Shown here piece after piece: positions 26,946-63,382 of a stretch of DNA of 64,000 nt (positions within the stretch are counted from its first letter, which is position 1; each line of letters begins with the position of its first letter). The DNA is from Glandiceps talaboti (lineage: Eukaryota > Hemichordata > Enteropneusta > Spengelidae), in assembly GCF_964340395.1 (NCBI RefSeq), contig NC_135558.1:3330001-3394000 (forward strand). Direction: 5' to 3'. The notes beneath the pieces are model-generated. The model made no database searches and was not told the origin of the DNA. It was given only the letters and a program-made list of their open reading frames with translations. A program made the position numbers and the translations under genes.

Positions 26946-28382
26946 ATGTATGCATGTCACATACATCTCAGTTGTGCTGCCCACAACCATAACTTGGTCT
27001 GATACTTATTTATGTTACCAAGGGAACAGAAATATAAACTTTTGTGGTAAAATATGGACTGGTTTTTAGAGTGGACATATCAAGTGGACCAGAGCAGCTG
27101 TAGGCAGAGTTAATTTTTACTTTTCTAATTACATAACATGTATGGTGGATAAATATTGGTACTAGTATCTATACATGTACACTGACCTCTGACTCCAGTA
27201 AACATTTTAGCTCATGTTTGTAGGTCAAAGTAGAACATGAACATTTACTTATTCTCATGCATGCCTAAGATGTAGCAATGCCCCAGGAGTCTGTAATGCA
27301 TGTGTTGCATGTTCAGCAAGAGTTATGTTGTTGACAGCCTGGAATCCATGCAGATGGGGATCTAAAATTGTTGTTTTAATTCCCAAAGGGGGGGGGGGGG
27401 AACAAACATTTAAAATCCCCATCCACATGGATGTTGTTGTTGACAAAGGAATACCGGTAGGTGTTATTTTTTATGACATACATTTGGTGGTAAAATTATA
27501 TTTAGGGTAACAGGATCGATCTTGTTAATTTGAATTATTGTACAATATGTTCTGCAATATTGACTTACCAGCAGTGCTTGTGTGTCATAAATTTTTTTTT
27601 TTAAAGAAAAGATCTAAAAATCCAATAAAATAATTTCAAGAAAACATTGTACTAACCTGTATGAGTGTCTATCATCAACATACACTATCCTAACTATGAC
27701 CACATGATATATCAATATTGAAATGTGAGGTAGCTTTTATAAGTTTGCCATCATGATGCAGTTATGTAAAAAGTTAAGTTCATTAATATACTCAATGGTA
27801 TTGCGCCCTCAACGTTACCTCTATATTTTTTTTTTACTATAATCACGTTTAAATTTATTATCATGTTTTGTCTACTACAGAACAAGACAAAACCACGGCT
27901 ACATGTTTTTGATACGTTTTAAACGAAAATGTTGGACGAGACAGTACTTTGAGATATTTTGTACTGCGAATATATCTTCTTTTTTTAAGTATATGGACTC
28001 AATTTTACTTTACATAAATATAATTTTGCAATTTTGAATAACAATTAACATCCTTGAAATTCAAATTGACTTCGTTCTATGATTGCCCTAAGGCTGTGAT
28101 ATACTACTAGTACATGTACTAGTTCTAGACTTTAGGCAATGGTGGGCATACGTGAATCAAGAAAAAGCACGGCCTTGGCAAGGATACAACAACAGGTCTG
28201 GTGGGACATGTCCCACTGGCATGCATGCCTGTTGTTGCAACAACTAATACCGCTATGATTAGCCTAGTTACATAATATAAAACTTACCCGCCAACATCAT
28301 TTTCTGATTCAGTGGTTGGTCGTCTTCGATGCAGATCCGGACCCCTTTCGTCCATGTCAGACTCACTTGCAGACTTCATCAT
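10626..28382 (-). CDS. Spinster-like major facilitator superfamily transporter, 9 exons, 555 aa
   Basis: Exons in transcript order: 28382-28288, 25004-24735, 18355-18089, 16949-16787, 16414-16180, 15026-14833, 12890-12806, 12080-11882, 10785-10626. All introns are GT-AG, phases join and the total is 1668 nt. The first helix carries [12 protein letters not shown], resembling the NxxDRYxxA signature of spinster proteins. MFS motif A ([10 protein letters not shown]) lies near residues 166-175, followed by LGLGIGEAG as in spinster helix 4. A long loop between helices 1 and 2 has several cysteines and two N-glycosylation sequons (NNS, NSS). The N-terminal 32 residues and last 40 are hydrophilic, the tail acidic. 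Spinster proteins move lysolipids or sphingosine-1-phosphate across lysosomal or plasma membranes; the substrate here is unknown. The start is the first of two adjacent ATGs. Length fits the family (about 500-550 aa). Exon 6 acceptor is embedded in a tandem array. Confidence is high for MFS, moderate for the spinster assignment. Confidence 0.88.
11035..11250. repeat. CA-rich compound microsatellite in transporter intron 8
   Basis: (CATC)n, (CACC)n and (CA)n with interruptions. It sits in the intron between exons 8 and 9. Confidence 0.9.
11611..11865. repeat. Alternating (CA)n/(TA)n compound repeat next to the exon 8 donor
   Basis: Order on the plus strand: CA, TA, CA, TA, CA blocks. On the transcribed strand the intron begins GTAAGT, a short U-rich stretch and then (TG)n, starting less than 20 nt from the donor. 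Confidence 0.93.
12081..12805. other. Transporter intron 7, nothing recognised
   Basis: Intron between exons 7 and 8; AT-rich, no repeat array or ORF worth noting. Confidence 0.6.
13386..14312. repeat. 60-bp minisatellite in transporter intron 6
   Basis: About 15 copies of a 60-bp unit containing CTTTAATGACTTGGTTTCTG and ATGTAATTACACC. Each unit has a short palindrome of the type ACCCTATATATAGGGT, with variants in the core. It does not include an exon boundary. Confidence 0.95.
14985..15945 (-). repeat. 64-bp tandem array copying the acceptor and start of transporter exon 6
   Basis: About 12 copies, spaced 64 bp (two spacings of 65), each joining about 24 nt of intron (ending TTTTCTTATTACAG) to about 40 nt of exon (CGGGCTATGTGTGGG onward). 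The copy nearest the exon body, acceptor at 15026, is the one that fits the gene. All three minus-strand frames are open through most of the array. An inserted foldback element interrupts it at 15707-15849. Confidence 0.95.
15707..15849. mobile_element. Small foldback element inserted in the exon 6 array
   Basis: Ends CCCAAATCTGATTAAAATTC and the inverted GATTTTAATCAGATTGGG pair over about 30 bp. The array resumes in register of content after it, so the insertion is younger than the array. TA flanks the element and may be its target duplication. Confidence 0.75.
16950..18088. other. Transporter intron 3, nothing recognised
   Basis: No array or ORF of note. Confidence 0.5.
18965..19330 (-). 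mobile_element. Retroposon 3'-end fragment, inverted
   Basis: Contains CTTATAGAGCGCATTACAA and an ACTGCAAGCATGAGTGTAAATAC block similar to one at 30850-30890. It resembles the conserved 3' tail of SINE/LINE families, read on the minus strand. Confidence 0.5.
19700..20352. mobile_element. hAT-like non-autonomous element filled by a 55-60 bp tandem repeat
   Basis: Ends CAGGGCTCAAA and TTTTGAGCCCTAA are inverted with one terminal mismatch. The interior from about 19835 is made of tandem units carrying GGTAGTCTAGATACAATGTT and TGTCCTGGACTACT. CAG-type ends are typical of hAT elements. No transposase is present. Confidence 0.65.
21497..22044. mobile_element. Long terminal-inverted-repeat element in transporter intron 2
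   Basis: Left ATGTATTAATCGCC returns inverted at 22031-22044. Further in, TCAGCCATACGTTACAGTGG (from about 21563) is inverted at about 21960-21985. The arms therefore extend about 90 bp around a 370-bp noncoding core. Confidence 0.75.
22900..23360. repeat. Probable dispersed repeat
   Basis: Contains two related blocks with CATAAAAAAT and TGAACAAATCTGA-like text, and ends with GCTTTCGCTGACAGCGGAGC hairpin sequence followed by AAAA. The family is not identified. Confidence 0.35.
23361..24734. other. Transporter intron 2 sequence, nothing recognised
   Basis: AT-rich intron with a short poly-G run near 24428-24442; no exon evidence. Confidence 0.5.
25500..25905. repeat. Probable hairpin-forming dispersed repeat in intron 1
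   Basis: CTGTAAGGTATG near 25750 pairs with CATATCTTACAG near 25840-25850 around a GC-rich core. Boundaries are uncertain. Confidence 0.35.
26268..26600. mobile_element. Diverged foldback copy, same family as 47888-48207
   Basis: Shares TTTGGATTTTAA, AAAACAATTTTA and TTTGTATCTCAATAAAT-like blocks in order with the 47.9 kb element. The inverted arms remain recognisable. Confidence 0.55.
26755..26947. repeat. (TTATG)n and (TAAA)n microsatellites
   Basis: About 10 TTATG copies to 26808 and about 10 TAAA copies at 26908-26947, in intron 1 of the transporter gene. Confidence 0.9.
26948..28287. other. 5' part of transporter intron 1, nothing recognised
   Basis: No exon or array. A short poly-G tract lies at about 27389-27400. 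Confidence 0.5.
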
Positions 28383-29510
28383 GATTTTGACTAGAGTAGA
28401 CTGTAGAGTTATTTATGGACGTTTAAACTTTACGCAACCGTACACACTGGATCACGCCTCGTCGTTTTTATAAATATATCACGATTTCATTTCCTTTACA
28501 AGTTAATCGTTGAAAGCTGATTATGAAATGATATACAAGAGATCAAATCTTGTGATGTATTCGAGACAGACGAATGACTGACACCAGATTAAACGCAGCA
28601 AGGAAAGTTTGTAGAGAGGAGACAGTACATGTACTGTAACTGTGCCCTGGCCTGTGTCACATGATGAGTCAGGTGATGAGCGGGTTTTATACCACCTGCC
28701 CCCACAATGATTTGATAATTTAGGCACAATCAGTTTCCATTGTTCGTTGAAATGTGTGCTGTAAATCATCACGTCGTTACATTGTCTTGGGTAGTCTTGT
28801 GACCATTGTACCGTGAAAGTGTGTCGTGGTACGTCACATACATGTATATACGGGAGGTGATTATTTATAAGGCCGTATTTATAAACAAACTGCGTACTGC
28901 TAACCATTGTATTGCATGTAAAAAGTATTGGAGAGTTCGTTTAGAAGGCCAGGCACGCTGTAGGCATGGATGTATTAGTGAGATGCTGTAGGTAAGTGTA
29001 TGGCATGGTAATTCCATGAAAAAACTCCCAAATAATAGTGCATGTTTTTTTATATGGAATCCAAAATAAATGTCCATTTGTCAACCATATTGCCACTTTT
29101 AGTAACAAAGTCCAAGTCAATTTTATACACTCCAAGACGTACACCATAAAACAGCTTCAACTATGAACTATAGCTGTAATAATTGTTACATTAATTGTGA
29201 AAATTAATAATTTAGTCGAAATTATAAATATGATCATGATGACGTACAACCATATATCCTCCATCGTTGGTGGAGTGTCTAGCTATGGGTACTAACAGAA
29301 GAACCCTTTTATTTTATTTTCCGCCGAAGTGGCCGTGGGCGTATACTTGATTTTCAAACAATTTATGCTGAACTCCCTAGGTAGTAAATGGTTCCTTCTG
29401 ATAACCTTTGACATAGAGTTCACACGGTGTCATCTTCGCGTCTATCCCGCTGGCGGGATACTTTAAGAGGGATATTTTGATTGAATTTCACGTTGTATGT
29501 GATTTGGGAT
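28383..29510. promoter_or_regulatory. Divergent promoter interval between the transporter gene and WDR31
   Basis: The start codons of the minus-strand transporter and plus-strand WDR31 are 1128 bp apart, head to head. No large repeat or convincing ORF lies between them, so both promoters and 5' untranslated regions must sit here unless upstream noncoding exons exist. No TATA box could be assigned with confidence. Shared regulation is inferred from geometry only. Confidence 0.5.
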
Positions 29511-40251
<10,741 letters not shown>

Positions 40252-40467
40252 AATATCTAAGTACCCAGGCTATGAGAATTGTACATTGGTCATCAAGAAT
40301 ATACCAAATATGACATCTGCCAAAATACACTGGTCTCTAGACTGGCTATAACCAATTCTTATACCCTTTAGTGATTGGCTTAAATCATGTCACATGGCAT
40401 GGACTAGTTTCCCATAGTAACCTAAATTTGCATACTGCTGGCACTATTTGTTTTCTATTCACCCTAG

Positions 40468-40636
40468 TACTTACTCAGGAGCCCTGAATTACATTGTTAG
40501 TAAAAAGGTGTACAGTTCAGGAAAAGCAGTTGCCACATACAATGGCAAGATTTTGTGTTTTCATCACACAGAAGAAGAACTTGACATACTTGTTGACAGC
40601 AAGGATGCAAAGAAAAGAAAAAAATTAGGTTTGTGA
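40468..40636 (+). CDS. Candidate alternative last exon downstream of WDR31
   Basis: An acceptor-like tract ending CACCCTAG at 40467 precedes an open frame of 55 codons that ends LVDSKDAKKRKKLGL and a stop. Its phase (one base completing a codon) matches the donor of WDR31 exon 8. It could therefore replace exon 9 and change the C terminus. Exon 9 is clearly the ancestral ending by homology. It may instead be an unrelated exon or a retained fragment; the family is not recognised. Confidence 0.3.
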
Positions 40637-41714
40637 AAAGAACAGATGTATATATTTATATAAACTTGAATTCCGCCATAACCTTCCTCTCAAACCTACC
40701 TAAACTTGACCAAAGATATTTGTTAGCTTGGTAGATCAAATGAATTAAGCTTGGGAGATTTTAAGCCAGGTAGTTCAATTCAATTACAAAAGGTTGTCAT
40801 ACATAAGCACTTTCGACTTTGCTTTACTGCCACAGATAAAAACTTAATGATATGTTTTCTAAACACATGCAGAAATCATGCCTTGAAATATTAAATACTA
40901 TCTAGTCTAAGATGACATGAGACATATAGCAGTTACTTTGCCATTTTAGGTTAAGAAGTGCAGTGAAATTATTATTTGATATTTCTTTATTCAGACTAGA
41001 TTAATACAATTTTACTACTTATGTATGTGGGTTGTGAAAATAACGATTCATTCTGTTTCTTGGTTTGTACATTGACTTCCAATCCTCCTTTGCATAGGGA
41101 ATACAAACTGGGTGGTTCTGTTGACCGCTAGAGGGCGCTATTCAATTGATGCTGCTCATGAAAGTTATGCATTACTTATACAGTGCAAGCTAGAATGAGC
41201 AGACCTTGACCCTATTGCATGATGTAAAATGGTATTGCAGGTACTGAGAATTTGCAGTACATCATAAAAGTGGATTACAGAGACATTTACTGAACTCATA
41301 GATACAGTGACCTATCAAAGTTAAACAATGACGATGTATTGAAGCCAGTGAATGGGGAGAGAGTCTACACTGTTACTAGAAGGGTGCCACCAGTGGTTGT
41401 ATTTTACTATCTATTCATTCCATTGAACACACAACATTTTATCTAAGTCACATTTTCATTGCCGTCCAAATTAAACACAGAAAGATAACTACTGATTATA
41501 AATTAAAACCCAGTGTTATGTAGCTGACAAGATATTTATCAATGTGTGTCTAATTGTTAAGGTGCTGTGGTCATTAGATGTAATTTATAAGATATTACAC
41601 AAACTAAAGATTAACTCTATGAAGGTTTTAATTTATTTTATTTGAATTGTTATGTATGTAATATTGATGTGTATAAATTGTTGTTGAATATTGATACATG
41701 TACAGTATTGTAGA
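40637..41714. other. Intergenic stretch, no gene seen
   Basis: 3' flank of WDR31; nothing recognisable. Confidence 0.4.
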
Positions 41715-42082
41715 TATCTTAATTTTTAGAAATATGACAACCGTTGTTCCCAAACTGTTCATCAGCTTCAATGAGTCCCATCGCTGCTGTTTGTTTCTGA
41801 GTGGCTGAAGTCCTTGGGCAAGAGTTGAATCATGACTGTGCCTCAGTCAACCCAGCTGTACAATTGGGGACATGGGAGCATAGAATCTGCGATGTGAATG
41901 CTTTAATCATGTGCGCTTATAAAGGCTGCAATGGATTGTATGCTCCCCAGGGAGTTGAGGAAGTATAAAGGGCCATTGTGCCACTATAGATCCGCACCAG
42001 GGGCAATAATCATAAGATGCTTTGAGCACAGAGTGGGAAAGCACTATATAAAATCAACATTGTTATTTATATAATTATTATC
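41715..42082 (+). mobile_element. Retroposon (SINE or LINE 3' end) with ATT-rich tail
   Basis: Contains TGCAATGGATTGTATGCTCC, TTGTGCCACTATAGA and GAGCACAGAGTGGGAAAGC, ending TATATAAAATCAACATTG and a TAT/ATT-rich tail. The same tail recurs near 59137-59275 and, split, near 58260-58740. Confidence 0.7.
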
Positions 42083-42412
42083 ATGGTAGATCAAATGATT
42101 TATATAGGTTATGACACACAGACAGTTACAAGCTTTCCATCTGTCTTGATTGATGATCATTCTGATGAAGAACGTCAACCAAGACAGATTGAAGCTCAAT
42201 TATTAAAAAAGGGGGAGGTTGGGCTCTCACCCAGACACCCCTCCCTTGCAATGGTAGAAACCTGGGTGAATAAACTTATACATACAAAACAAAAAAATAA
42301 GAAAGGTGCCCTCAATCAATGGTTTGAGCTTCAATGGCTCAGTGCTGCTCCTAATTCCATGGCTTCACTAATTGGAGATACTATATGGATTCAAAACTTC
42401 ACCAAAATCTGA
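42083..42412 (+). CDS. Orphan ORF next to a retroposon tail (109 aa, hypothetical)
   Basis: This frame begins right after the ATT-rich end of the retroposon at 41715-42082. It encodes a protein-like hydrophilic segment (LIDDHSDEERQPRQIEAQLL) and then a less convincing stretch. No family is recognised. It may be a transduced or duplicated exon fragment, or chance. Confidence 0.2.
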   Translation: MVDQMIYIGYDTQTVTSFPSVLIDDHSDEERQPRQIEAQLLKKGEVGLSPRHPSLAMVETWVNKLIHTKQKNKKGALNQWFELQWLSAAPNSMASLIGDTIWIQNFTKI

Positions 42413-42482
42413 TCAATTTGTCCTTGCCTCATTGGCAATCTTTCTGCAAATGCTCAACTAAATTCAACATGTTGAGATTCTA

Positions 42483-42521
42483 ACAAACAAACAAACAAAC
42501 AAACAAACAAACAAACAAACA
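42483..42521. repeat. (AAAC)n microsatellite
   Basis: About 10 perfect copies. Confidence 0.9.
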
Positions 42522-42984
42522 GGATTGAAGGCATAACCTTTGTCCATTCTTAGTCTCACTGTACACAATAAATCATAACAGCATAAATGAATTTTCTCCA
42601 TAACTTATGAATGGATAAATAAACAATGAATAATATGGTTATATGAATTATTAAAAACTTTGCTTTGTATATATTACTGATGACATTATAAAATCTAATT
42701 GTTTATAATTTGTATAATTTGAAAAGTACCTTTTGTTTTCATCAGTTATGAATATCATTTTCTGTGCAATGGGATTGGTATGTAGATATTTTTCAACACA
42801 TAAAGTTATTTATATATGTATAAATTGGTTGATTGTTAGATTACGTATTTCTGATTGTGAGATGTACACTTTATCCTTTATCTAAATTAATGTTATAAAC
42901 AGAAGTCATTTTAATACACATATCTTGTCTGCTGGTACACCATACTTTAATAAATTCTCCAACATGATATTTCCATTTGATGTA

Positions 42985-43390
42985 CGGTATAGTGTTTGTC
43001 AATTTGTAGCTTAGCAACAAGGCATTGATGTGTTTGTCAACTTGTGACTTGTTGCTTAGCAACTACTACGCTTTGATGTGTTTGTCAACTTGTAGCTTAG
43101 CAACATCACTTTGCATGGTGTTTGTCAAAATGTGGCCTAGCAACAGCACTTTGTGTCGTATTTATCATCTTGTAGCTTAGCAACAAGGGTTTGATAGGTT
43201 TGTCAACTTGTAGCTTGGTAACAAGACTTTGTATGGTGTTTGTCAACATGTAGCTTAGCAACACCACTTTGCATGGTGTTTGTCAACATGTAGCCTAGCA
43301 ACAGTGTTTTGTATGGTGTTTGTCAACATGTAGCTTAGCAACAGAGCTTTGTATGGTGTTTGTCATCTTGTAGCTTAGCAACAAAATATT
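42985..43390. repeat. Diverged minisatellite, about 58-bp unit
   Basis: Seven or more copies sharing TTTGTCAACTTGTAGCTTAG and CAACA; units vary by substitution and small indels. Confidence 0.9.
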
Positions 43391-43636
43391 GATGGCTATT
43401 AGTCATTCTCAGACAAAGAAAAGAAGGAGATGGATATGGACTTGAGTACAAATCATGGCTTACTTTTAATTTTGTGAACTTGTCAACTTATAGAAATAAA
43501 AACAAACCACATTATAAATAAATCCAATGTTGTATATCTTGTCACAAAGTGATTGGTGTGTCATATCAAAAGTTTTCAGGTAAAGGCCATGTAAAAGACA
43601 CTGGCCATGGCGGGATTAGGGACATAGAAAGCCTCC

Positions 43637-44370
43637 TGTATTGCTACATTGCAAACATTCACGACTGAAAACCACTGTATGGCAAACATTCACAACTGAA
43701 ACCACTGTATGGCAAACATTCCCAACTGAAAACCACTGTATTGCAAACATTCACAACTGAAAACCACTGTATGGCAAACATTCACGACTGAAAACCACTG
43801 TATTGCAAACATTCACAACTGAAAACCACTGTATGGCTAACATTCACAACTGAAAACCACTGTATTGTAAACATTCACAAAGAAAACCACTGTATTGCAA
43901 ACATTCACAACTGAAAACCACTGTATTGCAAACATTCACAAAGAAAACCACTGTATTGCAAACATTCACAACTGAAAACCACTGTATTGCAAACATTCAC
44001 AACTGAAAAACACTGTATTGCAAACATTCACAACTGAAAACCACTGTATGGCTAACATTCACAACTGAAAACCACTGTATTGTAAACATTCACAACTGAA
44101 AACCACTGTATGGCTAACATTCACAAAGAAAACCACTGTATGGCAAACATTCACAAAGAAAACCACTGTATGGCAAACATTCACAAAGAAAACCACTGTA
44201 TTGCAAACATTCACAAAGAAAACCACTGTATGGCAAACATTCACAACTGAAAACCACTGTATTGCAAACATTCACAACTGAAAACCACTGTATTGCAAAC
44301 ATTCACAACTAAAAACCACTGTATTGCTAACATTCACAACTGAAAACCACTGTATGGCTAACATTCCCAC
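43637..44370. repeat. 28-32 bp minisatellite
   Basis: About 23 copies of GCAAACATTCACAACTG plus AAAACCACTGTATT, with CACAAAG and TGGC/TTGC variants. Minus-strand ORFs across it are repeat artefacts. Confidence 0.95.
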
Positions 44371-45305
44371 TATACACAAATAACAACTAAAGTCAAAAAC
44401 AAGGAAAAATATATCAAAACTACCAGGCTAATCAGTGAATGCCATAAATGATTAGGTAATCGATAACAAGGAAATTAAGGCAGCTTATTAGTTGTCTTTT
44501 TCTCAAGAAATTTAGGGTTACAATACATTCACTGATTATACATCACTCCATGATACTTTATACTTGTACTGAGATTTTGATTTTTGAATATTTTTGTAAC
44601 CGAAATAAACTTTCTCACATAATAACAGATTTTTGCATTTATATGACATAATATTTGCTCAATGGTTTTAGTATTTATGTCACAAGGGTGAGATTTAATG
44701 TGTAGGGTCTATGATTTAATATACAAACAAATAATCAGTAATACTTAGTCAATGATAAATGTTGGTGACAGGATAAATTTCAGTCACAACCAAAGCTGCT
44801 CCATCCCGCACGTTGTCCTTGTTACATTTAAATTTCATTTTACGTAATAGATTTTCTTTTTCTCAGTCTCCACTATTAAATTTTCTGTATACTGCAATTT
44901 ATTTTTACTTATTTGACCTGAGCTTTGCAATTTTTATTAATTTCTCTGGGAATTATTACATGTATGTGTTTAAGAATAACCCCAATACACCCCCAGGGGT
45001 GGGGTGGGGGGTGGGGGTGGTATAACTCAGAAGTCAGTGGACTTACAGTTTGTTTCATGACAATCTTAACGATACATGTAAAAAAAAAAATTGGTACATT
45101 CCTCGTATGCCTGTTTATGGCCATAGCTCGTGTAGCTAGCTCTCTCAATAGAAGAACCCCATGTACATATAAATTTTCCCTTTAATTCTGTGCGTTGAAT
45201 GATCTTTCTGGAATTATTGAACTAACTAAAAACACTTTTGATGTATGGGGTGATATATTGAATGGGATTTTCCAGTTCCTTTAACAATATTTTGGGAAAT
45301 ATAAT
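44371..45305. other. Intergenic stretch, no gene seen
   Basis: AT-rich with a G-rich patch at about 44995-45020. Confidence 0.4.
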
Positions 45306-45545
45306 TCAAGGTTCATCATTATTTGGCAGCTGTGGTTTGTTGTTCCATTCTCTGTTGTCGACCATAATATCCGTCGTCGCAGCCATTCGAGGACTCGTAT
45401 CGATTTCACGTTTCTCATTGACCTTTGCTAGCCTATGGCGAGGAAGGTCACCATCATTGATGCATTCAAGGGAAAATATGGGACGCGTATATTCGAAGGT
45501 CGGTGACACGACGGTGACCGTGGACATGGATAACAGCCGTGTCAT
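45306..45545 (-). CDS. Candidate small ORF divergent from ZMYND19 (79 aa, hypothetical)
   Basis: A complete ATG-to-stop frame on the minus strand lies 290 bp upstream of the ZMYND19 start, in a stretch clearly richer in CpG than its surroundings. The product is hydrophilic (for example DGDLPRHRLAKVNEKRE) and has no recognisable domain. It could be a first exon of a divergent transcript, a small protein, or chance coding within the promoter island. The opposite strand is also open over the same stretch, which weakens the case. Confidence 0.25.
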   Translation of the reverse strand: MTRLLSMSTVTVVSPTFEYTRPIFSLECINDGDLPRHRLAKVNEKREIDTSPRMAATTDIMVDNREWNNKPQLPNNDEP

Positions 45546-45834
45546 TTTACTAAGATTTCTGAGATAAACTTGGACGAAGGGTTCACCACAGGTTGCATAA
45601 AATGCAGTTTGCTTACACTGGAATTTAAATATACCGGTAGGTGGGCGGAGTTGTCAACAAAATTCATGGTTCTGATTGGACTGTGCTGATTTCATTACAC
45701 ACGTGTAGTTTACCGCCCTCGGTGTCAGAAAAGTATCATATTTTTCTGTTCGATATTTCTGAGACCATTTTCAACGTTTTTACTTTATTTTTTCGTGTGT
45801 CCGGTCCCTGTCACAGCAGAGAAACTTGCGGCGG

Positions 45835-60934
<15,100 letters not shown>

Positions 60935-60954
60935 CTTTTTATCGTGTTTTTTTA

Positions 60955-60960
60955 ATTAAA
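60955..60960 (+). terminator. Candidate poly(A) signal ATTAAA for ZMYND19
   Basis: ATTAAA occurs about 20 nt after the ZMYND19 stop codon and is followed by U-rich sequence. This would give a very short 3' untranslated region; a downstream signal may be used instead. Confidence 0.35.
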
Positions 60961-61136
60961 ATATTTTTAAATAGCATTATAACAGCTTTCATCAGATCTC
61001 ATATACTTACCATAAACTTGCAAGTCATTACCCACAATGCCACTTTTATATACCTCATTCTGTACATGTATGTTGTACTAAGTTTAATGAATGTTGCAGG
61101 TATAGCGCTGTCATATTTATTGTTATTTCTACACGA

Positions 61137-61187
61137 CATTCATTCATTCATTCATTCATTCATTCATTCATTCATTCATTCATTCAT
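61137..61187. repeat. (CATT)n microsatellite
   Basis: About 12 perfect copies. Confidence 0.95.
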
Positions 61188-61289
61188 CTCACAGCAGTCA
61201 CTGACATTGTCTTCAGTCAAGTAGTTTGTGCAATTCAAAAAACTTACCATGACAGAACTTATGTAAAACATTGCATTGCTTTGCTCAGC

Positions 61290-61378
61290 ATGACAAGTCT
61301 GTTTGACATGGCAGAAGTCTGTTTGACATGGCAGAAGTCTGTTTGACATGGCAGAAGTCTGTTTGACATGACAACTAT
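61290..61378. repeat. 20-bp tandem repeat, four copies
   Basis: Unit CAGAAGTCTGTTTGACATGG; edge copies diverge. Confidence 0.9.
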
Positions 61379-62429
61379 GTTTGACATGACAGAAAAAAAG
61401 TCTTGTTGTAGAACATTAGTGTACTTCAATCATAGCTTTGCACAACATTACAATTTTGTGTGACATACCAGGAAAATAATGACGGGGAGGTAGGACATCT
61501 GACAATGGAGGGAGGGATGAGCATAAACAGGACAGGTGACAGGGAAGAAGTAGGCACATAAACAAATGGTGATGGATGGGGGCATAAGGGCATAAACAAG
61601 ACAGCTGATGAGGGAGGGAGGGAGGGAGGGGCATAAATAGGATAGCGCATGGGGAGGGTGGAGCAAAGACAAGATAGTTGATCGGGGGGAGGGGGGGGGG
61701 CATAAAGCAGGATTGCTGACACATGCTTTGTAGATATGAGTAAGTCTTGTATAACTATGAATTTACATAAAGCTGCCATACATGAAATGTATCTTTTTAA
61801 GAAATGTGATGACTTCACTTGTTTATATTGTCCTATTTTGTTGGCAAGCTGCAATACAACAAACTACATGGTAAACTGTCCCACCTATTGTATTCTGTGT
61901 GCTATTAGGCTAAACATAGCCAAAACATCTCTAGTGGCTAGTTAACTACTGAAATCCCCAGAGCAGATAGCATCATCCATATTTTATATGAAACACATAC
62001 ATGGGTATTTCTTTTGTCTTTCATTTTTACACAGCTTACTAAAAGTTTTTAGAGGAGAATTTGGCATATTTTACTTGCATCAATGCATGGCATAGACCTC
62101 ATTTTTGATGTCTGACCACAATGTGCTTTAACCTTTGAATCCAATTTTGCATATTAACTGAAAATATTTTATAATTGAAATATGCTTGTGCATCTTATAA
62201 TGGATTGCCTGTTACTTCTACCAAGTACCAACTACTGTACATGGCAAGTCAATTACATGAACACACAAGCAATAGTTGCACAGACAGTCTTTTTCAAAAT
62301 GTAAGTTATTTTTTAAATTTTTTTAGTACGAGTAAGTACTGAGCTATAGACATTATCACTGCAGATAATATTGATTCAGTTATACATTAGTTTACTACAA
62401 TTTGATATTTTATTGAACAAAAAAACTCA
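61379..62429. other. Intergenic stretch, no gene seen
   Basis: G-rich purine tract at about 61480-61710 with loosely repeated GGGAGGG and GCATAA text; otherwise AT-rich. Pro-rich minus-strand ORFs there look like composition artefacts. Confidence 0.4.
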
Positions 62430-62773
62430 CAGGGCTGGAAAAATAGGCAAGTAATTTGAGAAAACTTAAAACATGTGAAAATATTCAAAGCTAAAGGAAC
62501 ACATAATTAGAGTATAAAATAAAGGCTGCAAGGTAGTCTGTCTACTCACCATAGGCCTTTGACTCTACTACTTTTTTCAATCTGGTAGTGTACGAGTGTA
62601 GTGAACTCACAGATTTGCAAGTAGACAGACTATCTTCAAGGGTAATGATATTAACTATATTATTTTTATTATGGAATCTTTTATTAGATATGGTGATTTT
62701 GAGTAGGAATGGGGCTATACATTAGTCAATTCCTTGTCATACCCTATAGGTGCAATTGATTTTTCCAGCCCTG
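62430..62773. mobile_element. Non-autonomous element with CAGGGCTGG ends
   Basis: CAGGGCTGGAAAAAT and ATTTTTCCAGCCCTG are perfect inverted ends. Inside, GTAGTCTGTCTACT and AGTAGACAGACTATC form a second hairpin. Ends are hAT-like but no clear target duplication was found. Confidence 0.7.
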
Positions 62774-63010
62774 AATATTGACTCAAACAAATGAAGTTGT
62801 TTTAGTATGGTGCTTTGTTTTGTGTCATACAGTGTACCATGTAGGCACTTGTGCTGTTTCTCTGTCAATTCTTGTATTTTTTTTTGCATCTGTCAAGTAT
62901 ATTCAGTGGAATATATTAATATTAACTGAGTGTGCTGTATTCTGACTATGTGTGATGTATCATTTTTCTGAAAAAAACAACATTTTTAGCCTGAGGTGAG
63001 GGACTGAATC

Positions 63011-63382
63011 CTAGACTCTCTCACAGTCCTCGGAGCTTCGCTTTACTAAAATTGACTCTAAATGAATTATTTTGTATGTACCGATACCATCTACATAACG
63101 TACTACATAAGCGTACTCGAATAACCTTGTACTGTGCACCCTCATCGACCACATAGAGATAACTATTCGTTGACATGTGACTGTGACGCTCCATGTTTTC
63201 GCGAAGCCCAAGGAGCGTCACAGTCACACATCAATGAATGGTTATCTCTATCATGGTCGATGAGGGTGCACAGTACAAGGATATTCGAGTACAGTTATAT
63301 AGCTGGTATTTATACATACAAAATAATTCATTTAGCTTTAATTTTAGTAAAGTGAATCTCCGAGGGCTGTGAGAGAGTCTAG
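63011..63382. mobile_element. Near-complete palindromic foldback element
   Basis: CTAGACTCTCTCACAG at the left is inverted at 63367-63382. Pairing continues through GTGCACCCTCATCGACCA and GAGATAACTATTC to a small loop near 63196-63210 flanked by GTGACTGTGACGCTCC. The arms are about 180 bp. Confidence 0.88.

Noticed and set aside
43637-44370. CRISPR-like 30-bp repeats and a repeated minus-strand ORF
   Set aside because: Same reasoning: contiguous minisatellite without spacers, and the ORFs follow the repeat.
61416-61854. Proline-rich minus-strand ORFs of up to 142 codons
   Set aside because: They arise from a G-rich purine tract with weak internal repetition; no domain, no splice context and unlike the codon use of the three real genes.
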